From the NCBI RefSeq assembly GCF_000151315.2, contig NW_011887309.1:62001-126000 (forward strand): a stretch of DNA of 64,000 nt, written 5' to 3'. The position numbers and the translations under genes are program-made. The notes below the pieces were generated by a model. That model searched no databases. It saw only the letters and a list, made by a program, of their open reading frames with translations, and was not told the origin of the DNA. The stretch comes from Capsaspora owczarzaki ATCC 30864. Lineage: Eukaryota > Opisthokonta > Filasterea. Shown here one piece after another: positions 42,602-54,987 of this stretch. Position 1 is the stretch's first letter. Each line of letters begins with the position of its first letter.

Positions 42602-45600
42602 TCACAAATCATGATAGCTGACAACTTGACGGCTGCTGGTGCCGGTACGCATTTGAAGCTTGGTCAAGCTCGGGGGAACAAACCTGGTGCCGACCATCGA
42701 CCGTTGTTCGTCTCGAACGAAATTGTTGAAAGTGCTTGCCTAGAGGAGCAAGAAACAATGAGGTTTCGATGCTGCCTTTCATGGCCAAAACAAAACCAAT
42801 CTCGTGCACAAAACAAATAAGAAGGTTGCTTACCTTGTTCGACGCAGCAATCATGGCAGGCGTGTGGCGGGTCGTAATGTGCTTTTCAATAAACTCTTGC
42901 CCTTTGAAAGTGACTTGGCAAATACCGCACCGCACTCGGTCATCCTTGAGACGTACAACAGTACTGTTCATAAAGTTGGCCGCATCACGATCTGCATTTC
43001 GCAAGCCAATCCTTTCCACTCGACCCGCGTCGAGCTCGTGCGTGCGCATTCGCATTTCTGCTCCGCGAGCCAGCCATGTCAAGTAGTCCGCGCCTAATCG
43101 ACGAGCAACAATGCCCTCGCGAGTGTGAGAACAGTTTGGCAACGCGAACATCAAAAACAGACACACTGGCGATTCGCATGCCACGCGCTCACCTTCGCGA
43201 GGCATGGTCGTCGTGACTGCGGGCAGGACCGTGTCAGGGTAAGCATCGCGCAAATGCACAGCGCCGCAACGCCGCTCAAGATCTTCGCACGAATCGAACG
43301 AGGCCGAGCAGAACGCGCAGTAGTGATGAGTCGCCCGCAAGTACAGAACGCATTTGTCCAAACACTATCAGAGCACAACCAAAAAAGACAACGAGGTCAG
43401 CCAGGCGGGAAAAGAAACAACAGCGAGCCGGCAGGCTAATAAAAAAAACGCAAAGCATCCACACACCGCCAAAAGCTCTGCTTCTTCCATGGTCTCGGCA
43501 TCGCCGGCGTGCAAAGCTTCGCGGCGCGCTGCTTCTGCGGTCATCCCCACTTGCTCATCAAAGTAGGTCATCAACCGACGAATAATCGGCAAGAGGGTGC
43601 GAGCCCGAGCCGCGTCAATCGCAAGCGGGCCTGGCTGGTAGCGCGTTCTCAGATGATACGACTTGGCATCTCGTACAATCAATTTGAATTCGCCAAACAT
43701 GGTGTTGTTCAGCCGACTCTGAGCAGCCAGAAGGTCTGTGGAGAGCGCGAATGAAAGCCAGCCAAGTCGATGGAAGCGCTTTGCGGATGTTGCCGAAGAC
43801 AACTGAAGCCGGATGTAGCCTGGAACATATCGGCAGAGCTGAGCGCAGCGAAAAAAAAACATGGAATAATGATGTAAGTCGAAAGAAACAAACTCAACAG
43901 GGCAAAATGCATTCAATGACAATGTCGAGACAACATGGTCACCTTCTCGACCTCCGCGCGCGAAATGTGTGGTGCAATGGAGACGACGAATAGCTGCAGT
44001 GTACGTGGTGTGTCACTTTCTGAGTCGAGTCGCGCACTGGAGATGATCTCGCCGGATGGAACGGCCGCGGCAGACTCGCTCGCGTCGCTCAATTCGCTCG
44101 ATTCGACCATTGCCTGTGGTGCCGCCAGATCGGAACTCTCCTCCGAACTTGGCGGCTCGTGCGATGGCGTCCGACGAGCCGCTTCGTTGCGCTTCAGAAG
44201 AGTATCATCCCAGGCCGTTTCGACTGAGAAACCCCCCCCCCAAAAAAAAAAAAAAAAAAAAAAAGTTGGGTCAGTCGACAGCACCGGAACAATGAAACTC
44301 AGAGCAATAGACACTGCACCTGTGTCTAGAAGAGCAGCGGCAGTGGACCCATGCTCCTTTGTGAGTTGAAGAGTGCTGAATCGCTCGTCTTCGAACAAGC
44401 GCGTCGCTTTCAACTCGCATTCTTCCAGACGAGCCGCGGCAAGCTGCTCCTTGACGACAGGGTTGTACTTTTCCTGGAACCTACAGGCAATCAGGGGCAA
44501 GCAAGAATGCCAAAGTCAGGTCTCACAAAACACAACGCGGCGAACAGAATGTCTTGCACGGGGCCAAATGATGATCGTTTACCATGGCTCCGACCAATGC
44601 TGATCGAAAAAGTCCACAATCAAGCCACGTTCCATCTCAAGGACATAGGTATCGTGACTGTCGCGGGCCTCGTCCAGCGACAAGGAAGGGCAATATTGCG
44701 CTCGAAACTCTTCAAAGGGGAGAATGGATGGTGGTTCGTTGCTGTACAGTGCAAATGAACAAACAAACAAAAAAAAAAAAAAAAAAAAAAAAAAAAGCCG
44801 GAGACACGGTGAGATGATTGTCAGGCTGAACAAGTAGAGCGACATTCCGGAGCGAGACAACGTACCTTCTCTCCTCGCCGTGACTTGGATTGCTCATCAA
44901 ATGGCGACCGGTCGAAATCGGAACAGGCGGTGGAAGGAGGCTTGGCAGATCCGTTCGGATCCGCTTGTTGGCTCGCTCGGTGGGAGTGGACATGTCGTCG
45001 ATTGTAGTAAATCGCGGGCCGGCAGGAGCACCCAGCAAACCACCAGCAGCGGACGGTGGGGATGCAGGTCGTTTGCTTCCTCGCTGCTGCTGCTGCTGCT
45101 GCTGATGATGATTATGATGAGCTTTGGCATTGTCGCCGTCCCAGTCACGAGATCCAGCATCGCGATGTCGGTCGTCATGATTCGAGTCATGCGAGGAACC
45201 CGAGTAACTCGAGTAACTCGAACTGGATGAGCGATGATGGGGTCGGTCGTCTCGATCGCTTCGCCTGTCCGCATAAGACTCGCCACTGCCGCTGCCGCTG
45301 CCGCTCCCGCGGTGATTGTAATAGCCATCATGGCCTCGTGAACCAGCATCTCTGCTGCTGCTGCTGCTGCCTGGATGTGCCAGCAACGGAGCAGATCTCG
45401 AGTAATACGACGACGATTGGTCGCTTGGCCGGCTGTACCTCCCGTTCCGTCCGTAGTCCTGCGCCTGCGATGACTCGGATGAGCTGTAGTACCCATGCCC
45501 ATGCCCTGATGATGACGCGTGGTGGCTCCGCAAGCGGTAATCCGCCTGAGCTTGGGACTGCGACTGGAACGATCGCCCCGAAGCGCCTCGATGTCGGTCT

Positions 45601-45941
45601 CGCTCGCGGTCGCGGTCATCCTCACGCGACTCGCGGTAGTGTCTTGAGTAACTTTCGTCTTGCCCGCGGGAGGACGGCGGACTGGACTGAGCTTGAGGAG
45701 ACTGGGACGACGATGGCGGCAGAGCGAGCAACGGGCCGCCCGTCGCACTGCCACTGCCACTGCCACTGCCACTGCCACTGCCACTGCCACTGCCACTGCC
45801 GCTCGGCGGTGGGGATGCTGGCCGTGTGCTCATGGGAGCTGTGATGGTGGCGGCGGCGGTCGGTAGGCTCGAACGCGACGCTCGGCGCTCATTGTCAAAC
45901 TGGCTCCAATGGTACCGCGTTGGCGCAGCGCTGTCGTCCAT
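42602..45941 (-). CDS. SRRT: ARS2/SERRATE-like RNA-processing zinc-finger protein
   Basis: ARS2/SERRATE links the nuclear cap-binding complex to microRNA, snRNA and histone mRNA processing. Eight exons: 44866-45941, 44583-44741, 44320-44480, 43943-44223, 43467-43838, 43193-43364, 42834-43093 and 42602-42739, about 872 aa. The first exon is a disordered Ser/Arg/Asp/Tyr-rich region with an (Ser-Gly)n run. The core starts PPSILPFEEFRAQY, then EPWFQEKYNPVV. An RRM-like segment spans LQLFVVSIAPHISRAEVEK and RFHRLGWLSFALSTDLL. The C-terminal zinc finger is VRCGICQVTFKGQEFIEKHI. The last exon gives FNNFVRDEQ and the tail SRQVVSYHDL, matching ARS2's FFNNF and its VEYRDL end, which fixed the acceptor at 42740. 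The protein is probably nuclear. It converges on the ERK gene (204 bp between stops). Confidence 0.88.
45747..45802. repeat. 6-bp repeat encoding (Ser-Gly)n in the ARS2-like gene
   Basis: The unit CCACTG is repeated about nine times (CCACTGCCACTG), read as Ser-Gly-Ser-Gly on the minus strand, inside the disordered N-terminus. Confidence 0.85.
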
Positions 45942-46357
45942 AGTGTCGCAATAAAAGCAAAGAATGCAATAAAGCAAAACAGGAAGGAAGATTCAATAAG
46001 AATTTTAAAAAAAAACAAAAGAGTGGACGAAGTGGGGTGGATTTAGGAGTTGGGACTGAGAATTTCAGACAAACAACAAAGAGGACGGCAGGGAGGGGGG
46101 GGGGATTAATACTGTAATACGGTACTGCGAGAAGGAGACAAGGGTTGGCATTGAGAGGGGACAAGTACAAGGAGTATAATGCAGGCTGGCAAAAGGGGGC
46201 CGGCCTTGAAACCCTTCCCCCCCCCCTCCTCCCGCCGTCCTCATGCTTCACTATCCTCGTAAGTTAAAAAGATACTTGAGCATCCATTTCTTGGCACACC
46301 TAACTCCTAACTCGTGATGCAGGCCATGCTCAGGGTCAAGACTCGAAGCAGAGCCAT
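45942..46357. other. Intergenic region between HAD-like and ARS2-like genes
   Basis: This 416-bp gap lies between tandem minus-strand genes. It has poly-G (near 46097) and poly-C (near 46217) runs and no supported gene; it should hold the ARS2-like promoter. Confidence 0.5.
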
Positions 46358-47948
46358 TCACGCAACGTTCGTCAGGTCGAAACGCTGGCAGACGCGGCGG
46401 ATAAAGTAACGGCGGTCGGTAATCACTCCGAACGGCTTGACCGTAAATACGTGGCGGTTGATGCTCTCTGAGACGTGAACGGCCTCCTCGGTTGCTGTTT
46501 TCGCAAAGAAACGGTTACATTGAAAACACAGTCAACGAACAATCGCGTAAGGCGTTTCAGTCGCATCAACATCTCACGCTACTCACCCATGTCTCGAACA
46601 TCAACAATGTTCTTGATATGGCCTTTCTCGTCGTCACGGAAATTGTCATCGAAAAACATGCTTTCGAACGGCAAGTCGTCGCCAACCAGCAACAGCTTGC
46701 CCGAGCTAATACTCTCTCTGTTCGCGCTCCACCACTCAAAGTAGTCACGCAGCGCAATGCATGAATGCGTGCATACTAGCGCGCCAATCGCCGCATGAAT
46801 CGCCGCAAATCCTTGGATCACTGGCAAGCCGGGATGGTTGTCAGCGTAATGTTGGATGCCCGCTGCCATCCGCGGTGGCTTTTCGATCGTGCCCTGAATC
46901 AGATACGAGTCATCCGACGATGGTCCGCATCGATAAAAGCAGCCGACCGCGTCATTATTCAGGATCTACCCCCCCCCCCCAAAAAAAAAACACAATTGGG
47001 CACAAAAGTTAGTTATCGTGCAAACAATCAAAAAAATGTTGTGCTAGTGTGCTTCCAGAACGAGCACTGCTTTACCCGTAAGTCCGCAGAACCATTCGAC
47101 CCATCCAATCGGACCTGCGGATACATGGGATGGCGGCCTTCGCAAAAGCGATTCAAGTCTTGAATGATGCGCTGAATGTCGTCGCCGAACGTGCGAAACG
47201 CAATGCTAAATGTTGTGCCTCTTGGATCGTTGCCGCCGGCGTCCAACTCAGCGGGAGCCTGGCTATGGAACAGACGATGCTTGTCAAGAAACACGAGCAG
47301 ATCCAGGAACGCAGGGACGAGCACGTAGCGCTCGGGTTCGTGCGCTCGCTTGCGGGTGATTCTGCGAGGGGCCGTTGCATCGCTCTCCGGGGACAACGAC
47401 GATGACGATGCCGACGCCGTCAGCGCAGCATCGAGCTCTTCAATCTTGCTGGCGAGTGCATGGCCCGGCTGGCCCCTCTGCGTGAATCTGGTGATCAGTT
47501 CCGCGCGCTTGAGCTTGGTCGCCTTGGTGTCTGCGAGCTGTGCCTCGAAATCCTGCGGCGACGCGTCGTCCTTCCTGATCTCGCTCATTGGATACAGGAT
47601 CTTGTGGACATAGTCGCTGTAATTCATGACGGCCGGATTGTCTGGCTCTGGTGACTCGGATTGAATCTCGCAATCTGCCAAGATTGTCCACGTCGATGCG
47701 ACCGGCGCCACCTCCGCCGCTTTGGCCATGGATTCCGTCCTGCTTGACTTGCGCTTGGGTGAGCTCGCTGGCGGCGCGGGATCAGTCGCAGGATCGGCAG
47801 AAGTCGGTGCTCCCCGTCCGTTCAATGCCACTCGGCCCCAGCACGACTCGGCCAGGACCTCGTTCAGGATGTCAATAAAGTCCTTGGATCCAGCAGCGTC
47901 GTCCATCACGACCGTCTTGTTGACGTCAAAGTGCAGAACGACGTGCAT
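46358..47948 (-). CDS. HAD-like protein of unknown function (DxN variant motif I)
   Basis: Three exons (47076-47948, 46587-46965, 46358-46494) give 462 aa. At the extreme N-terminus, VVLHFDVNKTVVMDD looks like HAD motif I (hhhhDxDxT/V), with the second Asp replaced by Asn. A likely metal-binding acidic motif near the C-terminus, LPFESMFFDDNFRDDE, would be motif IV. Between them are a disordered Ser/Pro/Lys region (about residues 45-90) and a helical region with a charged stretch. The third exon gives NRHVFTVKPFGVITDRRYF. No signal peptide or membrane segment is visible. I believe similar DxNKT proteins occur in other protists, but I cannot name a characterised member. A phosphatase role is not assumed, because the general acid/base Asp is altered. 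Confidence 0.75.
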
Positions 47949-48607
47949 CTCTGAGATTTGTTTGTTTGTTTGTTTGTAGGATTGGGACTGAGTTGTGCTC
48001 AGATTTCCCGGAATGGTCGCTTTCTAGACGTGTACTGAATACATACGGTACACAAGCAAGCCATGCCATCAACGAATGTCAATGCTAAGTATTGTTATGA
48101 TGTGTGTTGTGGTTGTGATTTTGGCAATGTTGCGAAACTTGCCCGGAACCTACACCTGGAATCGGTACTGAAGCGGATGAAATGAATGCAAAAGTACTGT
48201 ATCGTTTACTTATGAATAGAGTGAAGAATGAGGGGAAGACCGATGAGGGATTCGTAACACCAGCGTTCACCTTCCTTGGAGTGCCAAGACATTCTGGTTC
48301 CAAGACGAGATCGATGTGCCGCCAATGCAACAGCACTCAATGTAAGAGCAATAGAAAGAAACCAAAATCCTTTGTGTTATTGCTCCACCTCTTCCGACGC
48401 GGTGTGAGCACCTGGTTTTGACTGAACGTTCAATACGATAGTGTTTGCATTTGTACAGTACTTGCATTGTGCTTTGGAGCCGCTTCTCTCGGCATTTCAC
48501 TCAGTTTCTTAGTTGGAATACGTCTGATGGATTTATTTGACACAAAACTCAGCTGTTTGACATTTTAGACATGTCTGAGATTTGTGTTCAGAACATTGTG
48601 TTTGGTT
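47949..48607. other. Intergenic region between the small membrane protein and HAD-like gene
   Basis: This 659-bp gap contains TTTG repeats near 47957-47976 and TACAGTAC-type octamers at 48197 and 48456. Short frames on both strands lack homology I recognise; no gene is supported. Confidence 0.45.
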
Positions 48608-48796
48608 TCACAGTGCGTCGTGGAGCTGCTGCAGGCGCTCAATCTCGGCGCGCTGGGTCCGCTTCTTGCGTTCGACGTGCGCCTGTGTGTGTTCGCGCAG
48701 CAGCTTGTTGATTCGGAAGCCGACAACGAGGCCCGCGACGAACGACGTGAGCATCAGAAACAGCGTCGCTTTGCCACTGACTTGGACGGACTGCAT
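48608..48796 (-). CDS. Small single-pass membrane protein, unknown
   Basis: A 62-codon frame begins with ATG at 48796. Residues 9-28 (KATLFLMLTSFVAGLVVGFR) form one likely transmembrane helix. A basic, amphipathic helical tail follows (EHTQAHVERKKRTQRAEIER), ending LQQLHDAL. The N-in/C-out or tail orientation is not determined; size, hydrophobic helix and charged tail resemble small mitochondrial assembly factors, but no specific family fits. GC content and codon use look like neighbouring exons. It may have further exons. The frame sits between two minus-strand genes with 329 bp to the ASPM-like stop. Confidence 0.5.
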   Translation of the reverse strand: MQSVQVSGKATLFLMLTSFVAGLVVGFRINKLLREHTQAHVERKKRTQRAEIERLQQLHDAL

Positions 48797-49125
48797 TTGT
48801 TTGTCTCAGAACGGATATCCAATGAAGGAAGACTGAACTGGGAATTGTCTGAGAAATGATTTGAAACAAGGGAAAAGCAAAAAAGACAAGTGATGGACTT
48901 TTGAACTGCAACATTGACCAGCATTCGAAATGCGCTGAAAATCTACAATTTGAAACAGTGAACTGTCTTGGAACAAGAACAACATCAAACCAGACAAACC
49001 AATACAAAGGCAAACAAGCAAAAACAAAACAAAAAAAACCAATCAAAACTTCTTAACAAAATCAACATTGTCCGACACTCATTTTCAACAAAAGCAAACG
49101 CAATGTTCGTCCATGCGCGCGCCTT
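48797..49125. other. Intergenic region downstream of ASPM-like gene
   Basis: This is a 329-bp AT-rich gap with AAACAAAACAA runs. It presumably carries the ASPM-like 3' UTR; no supported gene. Confidence 0.5.
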
Positions 49126-52100
49126 TTATGGCTTGGGAGTGGCGGCGTCAAACATGGCAACGAGTGCGTCGATCGAGCTCACGGTGGAAAGCTGCTCGCA
49201 CTGCTGCTTCAGGCGACGAGAGGCTCGGGGAGAGGCGGGGCTGCCGATGGCTGCTGGCAACTTGGGCACGGACTGCTTGAGGCGCTGCTCGAGCTTGAAT
49301 TTGCGCTGCACGATCGACTGAATGGTGCGGATGCGCTGGACGATGGTAGTCATCTTGACCACAGCAGCGACGCGTGCAGGGTTGTTGCACATGTGGATCA
49401 AGAGCTGGCACGCCTTGACGAAAATGTCATCCTTGTCACGGAACATTTGCAGCAGCTCGGCAATCGTGTTGACGCAGTTGGGCTCGGCAAACACGGCCTC
49501 CACCGTCGAGGGCAGCATGACCAAGTGAAGCAAAATGTTGAGGGCGTGGGTCAGAATCTCCATGTGCTCGGGTGAGCGGTTGCACGAGCTGATCAGGGAC
49601 AGGAGGATGGGCACAGCACCCTCCGCACGGACCATGGTCTCGCAGCAGGCTTCGGACAGCTGAGTGACAACATCCAGGTTGTTGCACGCGCGTAGGGTCA
49701 TGGAGGTCTTTTTGGACGTCAGCAGCATTTCCAGCGCAGAACGGGCGCGGTTGCCCAGACGCATGTCGTCCTGCACCTGGGCCGTTGCTTGCATCAGACG
49801 CTGGCGGATTTGGGAAATTGTACGCTCGCTCGCAATGCGCACCGCCCGACCACGCCACAGTGCCTGGACCTTGGTGATGGCCCGTGTATGCCGCATCAAC
49901 GCGCGACGGGCTGCATGCTGACGGTAGGCGCGCTGCACACGAATGGCTGAGAGATACCAAAGCGCGGCAGAGCGCAGGCGTTGGATGCGATCGTGCTCGG
50001 CCTTGATGGCCAACATTTCGGCAGCCGCTTGGCGCGCAGCCAGGATGGCACGGAACATGCGTTGAGCGCGAACGGTGGCCAAGAACAACTTGCCAGCATG
50101 AACAAGGCGGGCAATGCGTGCGGCAGCGATCTTGGCTGTCATGCGAGCGGCATGGCGAGCACGCAAGCGGCGCTGTAGGCAGACCGCTCCAAAGAAGAGC
50201 TTGGCCGCGAAAACGAGACGCTGCATCCTTGCCTCGGCGCGCATAGCGAGCTTGACACGATAGGCACGTTGAGTCCACATGATGGAATGCTGGATGTGGC
50301 AAACGTTGGTGAGCACACGGCATCGCTTGGCAAAGAGCTGCGCCTCCTTGGCAGCTTGGCGCTCCAGTTGCACGCTTCGGAAGGTGCGCTGGATGCGGAT
50401 GGTCGCCATGAACAGGCTTGCGGCGCGGGCCAACAGAGCCAGTCGCTTCTCCATGCACAATTGGCGAGCCAACCACCGAGCGCGCATGCGTCGCTGGGCA
50501 CGAACGGTAGCCATGAACAGTGTTGCTGCATAGCACAGGCGCGCGTTTCGCTTGGCTTGGGCGGCGATTTGTCGGCGTTGGCAGCAATGGCGGTAAGCGC
50601 GTTGGATTTGAACAGAGGCCATAAACATGGCGTGGCCCTTGAGAAGAACTCTGCAGCGCTTTGCCTCTGCTGCAGCGTTCTTGCTCACCTCGCGACGCAC
50701 AATGAACGACCGGTATGCCCGTTGAATCTTTGTAGCAGCCATGAACATGACATAGCCATGAACAAAAATGTTGCATCGCTTGGCTTCAGCAGCAGCTTGC
50801 TGTGCGACCTGACGACGTGCAGTGTCAATGGCCGCAGCCAACTTGCGACGACCTTGCATTGCGCGGTAAGATCGCTGCAGCGTGACGGCCGCTAAAAGCT
50901 GTTGAGCTGCGGCAAGTTCGGCTGCAGCAATGGCGTGGCAGCGTTTCACATGAGCACGGTAGCCGCGTTGAATCGAGACCGCAGCCATAAAGATCACGTA
51001 GCCAGTGCAAAGGACATTGCAGCGCTTCTGTTCGGCCAGTTCGCGTTGCATCTGCAGCTCGGTCGCGGCCTTGGCTGCAGCCAACCGCAAACGGGCTTGA
51101 TAAGCGCGGAATGCACGTTGGATGGAAGTTGCGGCCGTAAAGAGCACAAACGCAGTGCAGAACACGCGAATGCGACGAGCCTCGGCGGCCTGCTGTGCAG
51201 CCAGCATTGCGGCGCTCTGGGCGGCAGCTTGGCGCTGCGCCTCGAGTTTGACGCGCACCTGCCTGCCCCGAATAGCACTTTGAATGCACACGGCGGCAGT
51301 GGTCTGCTTGACTGCCAGAGCTGCTGCCTCTTCTCGCAGAATACGTGCAAGATTGAGTTGCTCTGCTTGAAGCCGAGCCGCCTCTGCCCGTTGAGCAGCC
51401 AATGTCTCGGCGCAGACCGTGCGGGCCTGTTCGCGCTGCTTTCGCTGACGCCATGCGGACTGGATGACAGACACGGCGCGGTTCTCATTGCTAAACTCCA
51501 ACAGACGCGTGCACAGATACGACACAAAGGTGATGACAACCTTTTCTTGAGGCATGGTTGCAGTCATGTCGCTGGAGGTGAGCAACAGCGGGACCCCGCC
51601 CAGCTCGTGAAGCTTTTGCTCAAACACTTGAAAGTTTTGCTTCTCGTTGTCGACGCGACGCTTCTCGCTTCGAGAAGCATACTGCAACAAATCCGGATTG
51701 AAGGTCACAAACATTGAGCCACCCTGCTCGGTGCGGGTGATGCATGAATCGTCGTCCGCGCCGTCCTCTTCCGACTCGTCCTCGTCGTCATTCAACTTGT
51801 GCTGCGCAGAGGCAGTGGTCACATCGCGGATTGCCTCACGAGGAAGGAGCGATGGATAGTAGTGGTGCAGCAAGTAGCACAGCACCCGACCGTCAGCGAA
51901 CGAGGTGGTGAAATTCCTGACAGCCACGTTGTAATGGGACGCAACTGCTTGGCACCATTGCAGCAGCAGCGAAAGACGAGGCGCCGAAAAGTACAGGCCT
52001 GTATCCAACGCGCAGTCCTCGTCGATTGGCTGGTCGGCGCGGAGCGTGGCAATCTCCTGGCGAAGCTTGCCCTCGTCAATCATGAGCTCCACTTGGAACT

Positions 52101-54359
52101 GGAAAATCATCTTCCACAAGAGCGCTAGTGTCTTTTCGCGATGCCCGTCGACAATGTCGTTGGCGTGAACACCGTCCCCGCGAACAATGTCAAGAGCAAT
52201 GCCGGATTGTGCCAGCTTCTTCAAGGACAGGTCAACGTTGGTGGTCTTGTGTAGCTTTGTGGTGGCCGGCGCTGAGAGCTGGGCGGAAAGGGAAAAGTCG
52301 TTTGTCAGCCGCTCTGTCAAGCGCGCCAAACGCAGGCCGTCGCGCAAATCGATAGCAATGTTGGTGGTCGTAAAGTCAAACTCGTCCAGGTAGGTCTGCT
52401 TGTGTTGGACTGTGAATCCAATGAGCGAGAGTGCGCGCAAAATGTTGAAGGCTCCGGTCAGGTGCGCATGTGCAAACGCCTCGAGCAGGTCGGCGCTGGC
52501 CTTGAGCGCGGTCTTGTCGGCAGAGCTGGCCAGCTGGAATGTAGACCGGAACAGACAAGGGTCGTCCTTCATGATGCGCGCCTGCTTTGACTTGTCGAGC
52601 AAATAAACGACGGCCAGCAATCGCTTGACGGTAAAGGCATTCATCTTTTGAGAAAATCCGTCCTTGAAGCTGTTGGGCACGTTGGGCACGGTGTACTCTT
52701 GAGCGATTGCCTCGTCAAACAGCAATCGAGACCGGATGCATCGTGCCAGTAGCATCTTGTCGTTGGCCACGTCGCCCGTCAGCACGAGCAGGCGACCAAA
52801 GACAGTCTCCAGGGCAACTCGCAGCCAGGGCAAGTTGTACTGGAAGAGCAGATTAACAATCGAGTCCGCCGCACCGACGTCCTGGAGCAGACGGTGATGC
52901 TCTCGAACGCCAATCTGCCCGGCATCGACAGCTGCCTCCATGCGGCGAAGGACATGGCTGACCTCCTCCGATTGGAAAATCTCGCAAGAACGACGGCGGA
53001 GCTGATCCAGCGCTCGACGGGCAGCGAAAGGGCGAGGTGCCACACTGGTAATGTTGCCGAGCATTGCAGCTGGCGCACTCTCGCCGAGTGTGAGAACGGT
53101 GCCAATGTTCAGGTCCGTGTTGGGCGCAAGCACAAAGTTGAGCCACTTGACAAACCCACGCTCCTGCTTGTCCATCCAGTGAGTGTCGTAGCTTGCGCTC
53201 CGTCCAGCAAAGGGCATGAGGGGTGCGGCACTGGCCGCTTTCAAAAACGAGAGCTTGGACTTGGCCACGCCAGCAACCGGCTTTTTGGCTGCCTTTGCTG
53301 CCATCATGGCTTGCTCCTTGACCGCATGAGCTGTATCGGGAGCAGAAAAAATGTGAGTGATTATGCCAAGATTCCGTCGAGATCAGGTGCAACAGGGTCG
53401 TTGGAAGTTTTTGTGTGTTACCTTTGCGGAGCAGCATGGCCTTGTTGGCGTGGAAGGACGGCTTTTGTGACATGTTGGCGGCATTTTGGGAGGCTGGGCG
53501 AAGTGCCTTTGGCTTTTTCGCAGTCTGAGTGGAATGGGTGTCGCATCAGTGAGTCGATCAGTACACTGCGGCAAGTTTGATTTCCACCCAACATTGAACA
53601 AACATTTCTTACGCGGTACGAGCCTTCGAGGGTGACGCGAAGCTCCATATGACCCTTGTGCCAGGTGAGCTTAATGACCTGGTGAATGGGAATAATTGGA
53701 GCAGATGCAAGTTCGTTGGTCTTGCCGTTGGTTGAGGTTGTTGACGTCGATGCAGCCGGTTTGGCGGGAACGGGCGTCCAGCGGAGCGTTGCAGTAACAG
53801 TGCCCTTTGGAGCAATCTCGATGACATCGCCCGCAGAAACACCCTGCCACGCAAATCCAGCGTCGACGGGGATCTCTTTGACTGTTAGCTTGGCCAGCTC
53901 GGCGGACGGGTTTGACAGGGTCAAAGTGGCCGAGCGGACCTCGCCCAGCTGAGCCTCGCCAAAGTCCAGACTCGGCACCGACGCGAACGGCTTCAGAACG
54001 AGCGTGGCTGCGCTGATGATTGTTGCAGACGCCTTGTTGCTGCTCGCACTGGTTGCTGCCGGTTGCGGATTGCAAAAAAAGGCCGTTTCGTTTGAAACAG
54101 TTTGATTCTCGTTTGAAACAAGCGCCGATTCGCCGTCGTCGAGCTCAGGCAACAAACCAGCATCCACGCCACCCGCTGCATTCGCGCCATCGCTCATAAA
54201 GACAGACAGGTTGGTATTATTGCGAGTGCCGGCGGCAAGTGACTTGGCGGCAGAGGATGTAGTCGTCGCAGTCGATTTGGATTGGAAACGCGGGAACGCC
54301 GTTGCAGGCTGTGCGGCCTTCCGCACTTCAAACACGGGCTCGTGTTGCATGTCCGCCAT
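49126..54359 (-). CDS. ASPM: ASPM-like spindle-pole protein (ASH, CH, IQ array, ARM end)
   Basis: ASPM/abnormal spindle focuses microtubule minus ends at spindle poles and binds calmodulin through IQ motifs. Three exons (53613-54359, 53422-53524, 49126-53330) give 1684 aa. Residues 110-245 form an ASH/MSP-type beta domain (SLDFGEAQLGEVRSATLTLS to MELRVTLEGSYR). A conserved FVKWLNFVLAPN block lies at about 340. Calponin-homology regions follow near 570 (GAFNILRALSLIGF, DLRDGLRLARLTE) and 735 (LLLQWCQAVASHYNV, FADGRVLCYLLHHYYPSLLP). From about 900 to 1450 runs an array of some twenty IQ-like motifs (VIQSAWRQRKQR, SIQRAFRAYQARLRL, KIQRAYRSFIVRRE and others). The C-terminal 200 residues are helical/ARM-like (GAVPILLSLISSCNR). 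Expected location is spindle poles or centrosome-like bodies. Confidence 0.92.
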
Positions 54360-54987
54360 CGTGTCGTATTACTGCAAAGTGAATGTGTGTTGGTAAGAAA
54401 GAGAAAGAGAAAAGAGTTGAAGTGAAAGTGCGATTGAGCAAGAAATCAAACAAAAGGAGGGAAAAAGCAAAAATCAAAAAACCGTTGAGAAAAAAAAAAC
54501 TGCGCGCCAAAAATTTGTATTTGAAACAAAACGGATAACGTTCAATTTGCTTGCATTGCATTGTTGAACGAGCTTTTACATTTAAATGAACTCGATCAAG
54601 ATTGGAAATGATGGAGGAAGAAGGCTACAAAAGAAAGCTCGGCGAAAGGTTTGGCTCAAAATGCTTTGTGACTGAAACTTCATTCACCTCATCCGGACCG
54701 CCCTCATTCTTGGTACTGAAGGTTGGATGTGCACTGCTGATGTGGATTATTCTGACTATCGCGATTGGGGTACCTCGTTCTGTATGGAAGCAGAGTACCA
54801 ACGTTGTGCCTCCAACAACCCATCGTTTGTGTTCTCTTTGTTGAATTCTGAATGGACACGTATCGACCATCAAACAGGAAAAATGTAATAGCGCAACCTC
54901 GGAACGCAAGGAGCCTCACACAGTGGCCGAAGCATCATTGCATCAATTGACATGTTTGAGCGACATCAAGAACTCACAAAGCCCTGT
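54360..54987. other. Intergenic region between ASPM-like and receptor kinase genes
   Basis: This 628-bp gap lies between tandem minus-strand genes and contains the ASPM-like promoter and the receptor kinase 3' UTR. No supported reading frame. Confidence 0.5.

Noticed and set aside
42609-42738. Alternative last-exon frame for the ARS2-like gene (ending PSSCQLS)
   Set aside because: The acceptor before 42739 gives FNNFVRDEQ and a YHDL end that match ARS2; the alternative frame does not.
46114-46122. AATACTGTA 9-mer identical to the transposon end
   Set aside because: The flanks do not match the element's subterminal sequence; one such 9-mer is expected by chance in a window this size.
48197-48463. 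ACTGTA and TACAGT flanking about 260 bp
   Set aside because: They are oriented outward-in the wrong way for a Tc1/mariner element and the interior shows no relationship to the transposon.
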